DNA of 26,920 nt from Nitrospirota bacterium (GTDB taxonomy: Bacteria > Nitrospirota > Nitrospiria > Nitrospirales > NS-4). The position numbers and the translations under genes were made by a program. Location of the stretch: positions 1 through 26,920 of the forward strand of contig VBOK01000184.1 in the NCBI GenBank assembly GCA_005877565.1, given 5' to 3'. The stretch's first letter is position 1. Each line of letters starts with the position of its first letter. Of the stretch, positions 21,680 through 26,920 are shown piece by piece. A model generated the notes under the pieces. The model was not told where the DNA came from, ran no database searches, and saw only the letters and a list, made by a program, of their open reading frames with translations.

Positions 21680-22573
21680 CTACGGTGTGCCAAGCGGCAG
21701 CTTGGCCAGTGAAAACGGATTCACCCGCGAGCCGTTGAGCCAGGCCGCCCAGTGGAGATGCGGGCCGGTGGCGCGACCGGAATGGCCGACCGTGCCGATC
21801 ACCTCCCCGCGCTTCACGCGCGCGCCGTCCTTGACCGTCGCCGAATCCAGGTGAAAGTACATGGTGAACACACCGAGGCCGTGATCGAGAATGACACTGA
21901 TGCCGCTGAAGAACTGGTCGTCCACCATCCGGACGATCCCGTCGTTCGCGGCCTTGACCGGCGCGCCGAGCGGCGCGGAGATGTCCTCGCCTGAATGCTG
22001 GTTGCGCGGCTGGCCGTTCAGAATCCGCTTGCTCCCGAACGCGCCCGTGACAGTGCCCTCCACCGGCACCAGGAAGCCCGAGGTCCAGAACCGCTCCGGC
22101 GTCAAGCCCGCCAGCACGGCCTGCACCTTTTCCTTCTCCAGATTGATCCGCTTCAAGGCAGCGGCGTCGGGCTCGACCTGGTCCTTGGGCAAGGTCATGG
22201 ACTGCACGCGGAACGCTTCCGCCTGCACCACGACCCGGTACATCCGCTCCTGACGGCCGTCCGGATAGGTGATCGCGGCCTTGAGGTCGACCGTGGCTGG
22301 TTCGTCCGCCATGTCGATGCCTACCAGCGCGCCGTATTCGCCTGACGGGCCAGTCTTGAAGAAGGGGATCGACCGGTCACGGAACCGTCCCTGCACGGAG
22401 GCCGGATTCCCTTCAGCGACGACCGTGAGGTAGAGCACCTCGCCCTGCTTCGCCGTGAAGACTTTCTCAGCAGCCGCCTGGGCAGCGTACGAGACACCGA
22501 CGACCGCGAGCACGCACCAGAACGAAGTTGGGATCAGGAACGAGGCGATACGGTGGCAAAGTAGGCGGATCAC
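21680..22573 (-). CDS. Secreted M23-family metallopeptidase
   Basis: The 297-aa product starts with a signal sequence (hydrophobic core FLIPTSFWCVLAVVGVSYAAQA) and has an N-terminal beta domain, then a LytM/M23 domain. NQHSGEDISAPLGAPV supplies the zinc His and Asp, and GPHLHWAAW the HxH pair. M23 enzymes cut peptidoglycan cross-links in the periplasm. The frame is open into pafA, but the GTG at 22573, 7 nt after the pafA stop, gives a proper signal peptide; no strong ribosome binding site is seen, suggesting coupling. Transcription with the proteasome genes is likely from spacing. All zinc ligands are present, so it is probably active. Confidence 0.9.
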   Translation of the reverse strand: MIRLLCHRIASFLIPTSFWCVLAVVGVSYAAQAAAEKVFTAKQGEVLYLTVVAEGNPASVQGRFRDRSIPFFKTGPSGEYGALVGIDMADEPATVDLKAAITYPDGRQERMYRVVVQAEAFRVQSMTLPKDQVEPDAAALKRINLEKEKVQAVLAGLTPERFWTSGFLVPVEGTVTGAFGSKRILNGQPRNQHSGEDISAPLGAPVKAANDGIVRMVDDQFFSGISVILDHGLGVFTMYFHLDSATVKDGARVKRGEVIGTVGHSGRATGPHLHWAAWLNGSRVNPFSLAKLPLGTP

Positions 22574-22580
22574 ACCGAAG

Positions 22581-23957
22581 CTAACGGAAGACGCGCTGGC
22601 CCGAGACCTGCGAGAGAAGCTCTTCCACACGGCGGTTGGACGAGCTGAAGGGATCCATGCAGAGGATGGTCTCCTCCCAATAGCCGTTGAGCTTGAGGTA
22701 CGTCCAGTCCACCGTGTAAGAGCGATTCTTCGCGCGCGCGAACCGGATGAAGTCTCCCCGCACTTTCGCGCGGGTCGTCTGCGGCGGAGTTGTCATGGCG
22801 CGCTGGACAGACTCCTCGGGCACCAGCCGCTCCATCAGCTCCTGCCGCTCGAGGAGATAGTAGAGGCCTCGGGTCCGCTTCACGTCGTGGTACTGGAGAT
22901 CCATCATGGTGATCCGCGGATCGTCCCACCCGCAGCCCTTCTTGTCCATGTACTCGAGCATGACCCGCTTCTTGACGACCCAGTCCAGCTCGTGACAGAG
23001 CTGGATGGGGTCATCTTCCAGACGATCGAGGACGTCCTCCCACCGGCGCACGACGTCGGCGGCGATCGGCTCTTCGTCCAGGGACCAGAGGTATTCCTTG
23101 GCGCGCTCCAGGTAGACGCGCTGGATCTCGATGGCCGTGAGCTCACGCCCGTCTTCGAGCTTGATCTTCCTCTTCAGCGTCGTGTCACGTGCGATCTCCC
23201 GGATCGCCTTGACCGGGTCATCCAGTTCCATGTGGGAGACGGTGTAGCCGTCCTCAACCATGGAGAGGACCAGTGCAGCCGTCCCGACCTTCAGGTAGGT
23301 CGCGATCTCCGACATGTTGGAATCGCCCACGATGATGTGGAGCCGGCGGTATTTCTCCGCATCGGCGTGGGGCTCATCTCGGGTGTTGATGATGCTACGG
23401 GACGAGGTCGTGGATGAAGACGTCTTCTCGTGGATGTGCTGCGCCCGCTGGGAGATGAAGAGCTGGGCCTTGCCGGAGACCTTGAGGACCTTGCCGGCGC
23501 CGGCGAAAATCTGCCGCGTGACGAAGAAGGGAATGAGTTGCTCGGTCACCTTCCAAAAATCCACGTCCCGCCGCATCAGGAAATTCTCGTGGCAGCCGTA
23601 CGTGTTGCCCAGGGAGTCCGTGTTGTTCTTGAAGATGTAGATCTCGCCGGAAAGACCCTCCTCGCGGAGCCGCTCCTCGGCGGCGGGCAGGCACGCTTCC
23701 AGGAGGCGCTCGCCCGCCTTGTCATGCACCACCAGATCCTCGATGTTGTCGCACTCCGGCGTGGAATACTCGGGATGGCACCCCGTGTCCTGGTAGAAGC
23801 GCGCGCCGTTCACGAGAAACGCGTTCGAGGGCCAGCTGTTGGGAATGAGCCCTTCGAAGATGTAACCAAGGATCTTCTCGATGGGTAGGTAGATCCGGCC
23901 GTTCGGCGAAAAGATCAGGCCGTACTCGTTCTCAAGGCCGAAGATGCGCGGCTTCAT
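22581..23957 (-). CDS. pafA: Pup/UBact--protein ligase PafA
   Basis: PafA uses ATP to link the C-terminal Glu of a Pup-type modifier to substrate lysines, marking them for the proteasome. The 458-aa product has the carboxylate-amine ligase fold: FGLENEYG (6-13) with the metal-binding Glu, FYQDTGCHPEYSTPECD with catalytic Asp57 (Asp64 of the M. tuberculosis enzyme by motif), YIFKNNTDSLGNTYGCHEN, INTRDEPHADAEKYRRLHIIVGDSNMSE and TTRAKVRGDFI near the end. It lacks the Dop loop, which separates it from the dop gene upstream. The ATG at 23957 lies 2 nt after the prcA stop. The modifier gene itself is not in the window. Confidence 0.95.
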   Translation of the reverse strand: MKPRIFGLENEYGLIFSPNGRIYLPIEKILGYIFEGLIPNSWPSNAFLVNGARFYQDTGCHPEYSTPECDNIEDLVVHDKAGERLLEACLPAAEERLREEGLSGEIYIFKNNTDSLGNTYGCHENFLMRRDVDFWKVTEQLIPFFVTRQIFAGAGKVLKVSGKAQLFISQRAQHIHEKTSSSTTSSRSIINTRDEPHADAEKYRRLHIIVGDSNMSEIATYLKVGTAALVLSMVEDGYTVSHMELDDPVKAIREIARDTTLKRKIKLEDGRELTAIEIQRVYLERAKEYLWSLDEEPIAADVVRRWEDVLDRLEDDPIQLCHELDWVVKKRVMLEYMDKKGCGWDDPRITMMDLQYHDVKRTRGLYYLLERQELMERLVPEESVQRAMTTPPQTTRAKVRGDFIRFARAKNRSYTVDWTYLKLNGYWEETILCMDPFSSSNRRVEELLSQVSGQRVFR

Positions 23958-23959
23958 GG

Positions 23960-24643
23960 CTAGGCCACGAGCGATTTGATCTCAGCCGAGCCAATCCGGC
24001 GGAACGTGCGCCCGGTGCGGGTGCGGTCCAGGACCGCAACCTCCAGCCCCTCGGCCCCCAGCTTCTGGTTCGTCACGGTATCCAGAGCCTCGATGCTCAA
24101 CCGCAGCGCCTCCCGCAGCGAGATGGTCGGCGCGGTCCATCGGGCCTTCAGGAACGTCAACAGCGCGTCCGCCTTGCCGCCGATGGCCGCCACGCCCTTC
24201 TCGTCAATGATACTCCCGTCATAGGAGATGCGGTAGATCTCGTTGGGCTTGTCCCCCTGGCCGACTTCCACGACCAGAAGTTCCACCTCCAAGGGCTTCG
24301 GCTCGACGCTGAAGATACTGCCGATGCTCTGCGAGTAGGCGTTGGCGAGCGATCGGGCCGTGACGTCCTCCCGGCTGTAGGTGTACCCCTTGAGGTCGGC
24401 GTGCCGGATGCCGGCCTTGCGCAGCATCTCAAACTCGTTGTACTTGCCGGCGCCCGAAAAGGCGATCCGGTCGTACATCTCGGAGATCTTGTGCAGCGAC
24501 GCGCTGGGGTTGTCCGCTACCAGCAACACCCCGTCGGCGAACTCCATCGCAACGATCGAGCGGCCCTTGGCGATGCCCTTCTTGGCATACTCGGCCTTAT
24601 CGGCCATCATCTGCTCGGGCGAGACGTAGTAGGGAAGCGCCAC
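23960..24643 (-). CDS. prcA: 20S proteasome alpha subunit PrcA
   Basis: PrcA forms the outer heptameric rings of the 20S core and gates substrate entry. The 227-aa product begins ALPYYVSPEQMMADKAEYAKKGIAKGRSIVA, the N-terminal gate strand and H0 helix typical of bacterial alpha subunits, followed by SLHKISEMYDRIAFSGAGKYNEFE and RGYTYSREDVTAR-like segments (here KGYTYSREDVTAR). As expected it has no catalytic Thr. The frame is open 14 codons upstream, but the GTG at 24643 lies 2 nt after the prcB stop and gives the family N-terminus. It is co-transcribed with prcB and pafA. Confidence 0.95.
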   Translation of the reverse strand: MALPYYVSPEQMMADKAEYAKKGIAKGRSIVAMEFADGVLLVADNPSASLHKISEMYDRIAFSGAGKYNEFEMLRKAGIRHADLKGYTYSREDVTARSLANAYSQSIGSIFSVEPKPLEVELLVVEVGQGDKPNEIYRISYDGSIIDEKGVAAIGGKADALLTFLKARWTAPTISLREALRLSIEALDTVTNQKLGAEGLEVAVLDRTRTGRTFRRIGSAEIKSLVA

Positions 24644-24645
24644 CG

Positions 24646-25467
24646 TCAGACCCTCTCGCGCCGCTCGTTGATCAGCGCGTTGCACGTCTCGGCGATCTTG
24701 GACTCTTCAAGGTCGCGGACGCCTTTCTCGCTAATCACCTTCACCGTGGGGTAGATGCCGCGGACCAGGTCCGGGCCTCCCGTGCCGACATCCTCTTCGG
24801 CCGCGTTGTACAGCGCCTCCAGCGCGATGCGCAGCGCTTGCGCCTCCTTGAGCCCCCGCCGGTAGAGCTGTTTCATCGTGTCGCGCGCGTCCTTGCCGCC
24901 CGATCCCGTCGCATGGTACTCCGTTTCCTCATAGCGGCCGCCGGTCACATCGTATTTGAAGATCCGTCCTTCGCGCCGCTTGAGATCGTACCCGGCAAAC
25001 AGCGGGATCACCACCAGCCCCTGGAACGCCATCGGCAGGTTCCCCCGCACCATCTGGGCCAGCTTGTTGGCCTTGCCCTCGCAGGAGAGCATATCGCCTT
25101 CCAGCTTTTCATAGTGCTCCAGTTCGATCTGGAAGAGGCGGGCAAGCTCCAGGGACGGGCCCGCCGCGCCGGCGATGGCGATGACCGAATGCTCGTCGGT
25201 CTTGAACACCTTGTCGATGCGGCGTCCGGCGACCTGGAACCCTTCGGTGGCCTGGCGGTCGCCCGCCATCAGGACGCCATCCTGATACCGGATCGCCAGC
25301 ACCGTGGTGCCGTGGGGGACGGCCGGAAGCGCAGAGGTGCCGGGTACGCCAGAGGCGGCAGGCTGGGAGCCGATCTGTGGGGCCTGGTGAAGAGGCAGAG
25401 GCTCAGGACCACGGCCCGCCAGGAAGTCATAGAAACTGGAGCCGTGAGGATCGAGGAAGAACGACAC
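24646..25467 (-). CDS. prcB: 20S proteasome beta subunit PrcB
   Basis: PrcB forms the inner catalytic rings. The 273-aa precursor has a 53-residue propeptide ending V-P-H-G, cleaved before Thr54 of HG-TTVLAIRY. Counting from that Thr as residue 1, Asp17 (MAGDR) and Lys33 (IDKVFK) fall exactly at the family's catalytic positions. HYEKLEG, KANKLAQMVRGNL and TGGPDLVRGIYPTV are bacterial PrcB hallmarks. The frame is open much further upstream within dop, but the GTG at 25467 follows the dop stop by 5 nt and gives a normal propeptide. In actinobacteria pup lies at this junction; here it does not. Confidence 0.95.
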   Translation of the reverse strand: MSFFLDPHGSSFYDFLAGRGPEPLPLHQAPQIGSQPAASGVPGTSALPAVPHGTTVLAIRYQDGVLMAGDRQATEGFQVAGRRIDKVFKTDEHSVIAIAGAAGPSLELARLFQIELEHYEKLEGDMLSCEGKANKLAQMVRGNLPMAFQGLVVIPLFAGYDLKRREGRIFKYDVTGGRYEETEYHATGSGGKDARDTMKQLYRRGLKEAQALRIALEALYNAAEEDVGTGGPDLVRGIYPTVKVISEKGVRDLEESKIAETCNALINERRERV

Positions 25468-25472
25468 AGCAG

Positions 25473-26920
25473 TCAGGCCTTCAATTTTTCCAGCAGGATG
25501 TCGACGGTCTCGGATTCGTCGAGCAGGCCTTTCGTGAGAGCCTCGGTGCCGCGGAGCGGCTCGAGAAGCGGGACTTTCTTGATGATCGCGTTGCCGGCGT
25601 CGAAGAGCACCGACGTCCAGCTCGCCGCGTACACTTCCTGGGGCCATTTCTTCACGCAGGCCGCGCGGAAGTAGGCGCGCGTATCGAACGGCGCGACGGT
25701 CTCCGCCTGGCGGATTTCCTCGTCCGAAACGATCCGCTCCACCCGGTTCGCGCGCTCGAGCGTGTAGTAGAGCCCCTTGTCGGGCCGGACATCGTGGTAC
25801 TGCAGATCCATCATCGCCACACGCGGGTCGTCCCAGCCGCAGCCCTTCCGCTCCAGATAGGACTCGATGAGGGCGCGCTTGGCCACCCAATCCAGCTCGC
25901 GGGCCAGCTCGCCGGGGTCGCGCTCAAGCTTATCGAGGGTTTCTTCCCAGCGGACCAGCACCTCCTTGACTGGCAGCGTCAACTCGTGACTCGCGTAGAA
26001 GTCCTGGGCCGCCCTGAGGTAAGCGCGCTGCACGGCGATCGCCGTGGTGGTCCTGCCGCCCGCCAGTTTCAGCTCTCCCTTGACCGCCAGGTCGCGAGAG
26101 ACCGCCTTGATCGCAAGGACGGCGTCTTCGAGCTCAACCGCCGGGAGCGGCCAGTTGGCCTCGATCATGTCGAGCACGATCGACATCGCGCCGACCTTGA
26201 GGAAGGTCGCCACTTCCGTCATGTTGACGTCCCCGGCGATCACGTGGAGCCGCCGGTACTTGGCAGGATCGGCATGCGGCTCGTCCCGCGTGTTGATGAT
26301 CGGCCGCTTGACCATCGTGTTGAGGTCCATGAGCGTCTCGAAGAAGTCGGCCCGCTGGGACAGTTGATAGGAGACCGCGGCCGTTTGATTCTCCGCCCCG
26401 ACCTTGCCCGCGCCGGCGTAGATCTGACGGGTGACGAGGAACGGGACGAGGGCGCGCGCGATGCGCTCGAACGGGATCGCGCGGGCCACCAGGTAGTTCT
26501 CGTGGTACCCGTAACTGTTGCCCTTGCCGTCCGTGTTGTTCTTGTACACCAGCAGGCTGCCCGGCCCGCGCACCAGCTCCACGGCGCGCACGGCAGCGGC
26601 CAAGATGCGCTCCCCGGCCTTTTCGTACAGGACGATGTCCCGGGCCGTCGTGCATTCCGGCGTGGAGTACTCAGGATGCGCGCCGTCCACATAGAGGCGG
26701 CCGCCGTTGGCCAGCACCTTGTTGAGCAAACGGTTGTAGTCCGGCCCGGGCCGCTCGCGCTCCCCCTCAACCTCGAAGCCGCGGATGTCGAGCAGCGGGT
26801 TCTCGTTCTCGTAGTCCCAGAGGATCTTCGGCGAGGGAAAGGACGGATAGTGGTTGATCAGAAACAGGGAATTGGAGACCGGGTCAACGGACTCGCGATC
26901 GCGCGTCGCGATCCCGAACT
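25473..26920 (-). CDS. dop: Deamidase/depupylase Dop (5' end outside window)
   Basis: Dop removes Pup-type tags from substrates and, where the modifier ends in Gln, deamidates it. 481 residues are visible and the frame stays open to the edge, beginning FGIATRDRE, the residues just after the conserved E-Y/F-G metal site. Only about ten codons should be missing. LWDYENENPLLDIRGFEVEG is the Dop loop absent from PafA; LYVDGAHPEYSTPECT contains the catalytic Asp; YKNNTDGKGNSYGYHEN and INTRDEPHADPAKYRRLHVIAGDVNMTE follow. It is the first proteasome-cluster gene in view, 5 nt before prcB. Operon start and promoter are beyond the window. Confidence 0.94.
   Translation of the reverse strand, partial: FGIATRDRESVDPVSNSLFLINHYPSFPSPKILWDYENENPLLDIRGFEVEGERERPGPDYNRLLNKVLANGGRLYVDGAHPEYSTPECTTARDIVLYEKAGERILAAAVRAVELVRGPGSLLVYKNNTDGKGNSYGYHENYLVARAIPFERIARALVPFLVTRQIYAGAGKVGAENQTAAVSYQLSQRADFFETLMDLNTMVKRPIINTRDEPHADPAKYRRLHVIAGDVNMTEVATFLKVGAMSIVLDMIEANWPLPAVELEDAVLAIKAVSRDLAVKGELKLAGGRTTTAIAVQRAYLRAAQDFYASHELTLPVKEVLVRWEETLDKLERDPGELARELDWVAKRALIESYLERKGCGWDDPRVAMMDLQYHDVRPDKGLYYTLERANRVERIVSDEEIRQAETVAPFDTRAYFRAACVKKWPQEVYAASWTSVLFDAGNAIIKKVPLLEPLRGTEALTKGLLDESETVDILLEKLKA

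Noticed and set aside
22455..23417. Plus-strand 320-codon open frame opposite pafA
   Set aside because: It is antisense shadow of pafA, with no ribosome binding site or recognisable domain.

Overview
The window reads as a GC-rich Gram-negative chromosome that carries both a complete lipid A/outer-membrane block and a 20S proteasome with a Pup-type ligation system. That pairing, with the Dop-PrcB-PrcA-PafA gene order, points to Nitrospirota (Nitrospira-like). This is inferred from gene content; no rRNA is present to confirm it.

Region 1 (1-981, minus strand) is visibly more AT-rich than the rest. It holds a HEPN-type protein and, 7 nt downstream, the start of a GIY-YIG-like nuclease that runs off the left edge: a candidate small defence or toxin cassette. 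Positions 982-1236 hold no gene I can support.

Region 2 (1237-13613, minus strand) is one long gene series that appears to read from a promoter near 13585-13613: bamA, ompH/skp, fabZ, lpxA, lpxI, a Gfo/Idh oxidoreductase, lpxB, msbA, a DUF374 acyltransferase, waaA and lpxK. It covers outer-membrane protein assembly, lipid A disaccharide synthesis, Kdo transfer and export. lpxC and lpxD are not in it. The acyltransferase has a frameshift at a run of nine A. Four spacers carry an unusual repeat made of 7-bp units (CGTTANN / NNTAACG), which supplies stop codons for several genes and the start codon of lpxK.

Region 3 (13649-19838, plus strand) holds galU, lon, thiL, a DUF2062 membrane protein and an HD-domain phosphohydrolase. 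It is read from a near-consensus sigma70 promoter so close to galU that the mRNA should be almost leaderless.

Region 4 (19839-21385) holds convergent palindromic repeats, then a minus-strand cassette of two 119-aa retropepsin-like proteases flanking an AT-rich 167-aa orphan.

Region 5 (21386-26920, minus strand) is the proteasome operon: dop (5' end outside the window), prcB, prcA, pafA, a secreted M23 peptidase and a previously uncalled 48-aa single-pass membrane protein with a perfect Shine-Dalgarno. No Pup/UBact modifier gene lies between dop and prcB, so it must be upstream of dop or elsewhere.
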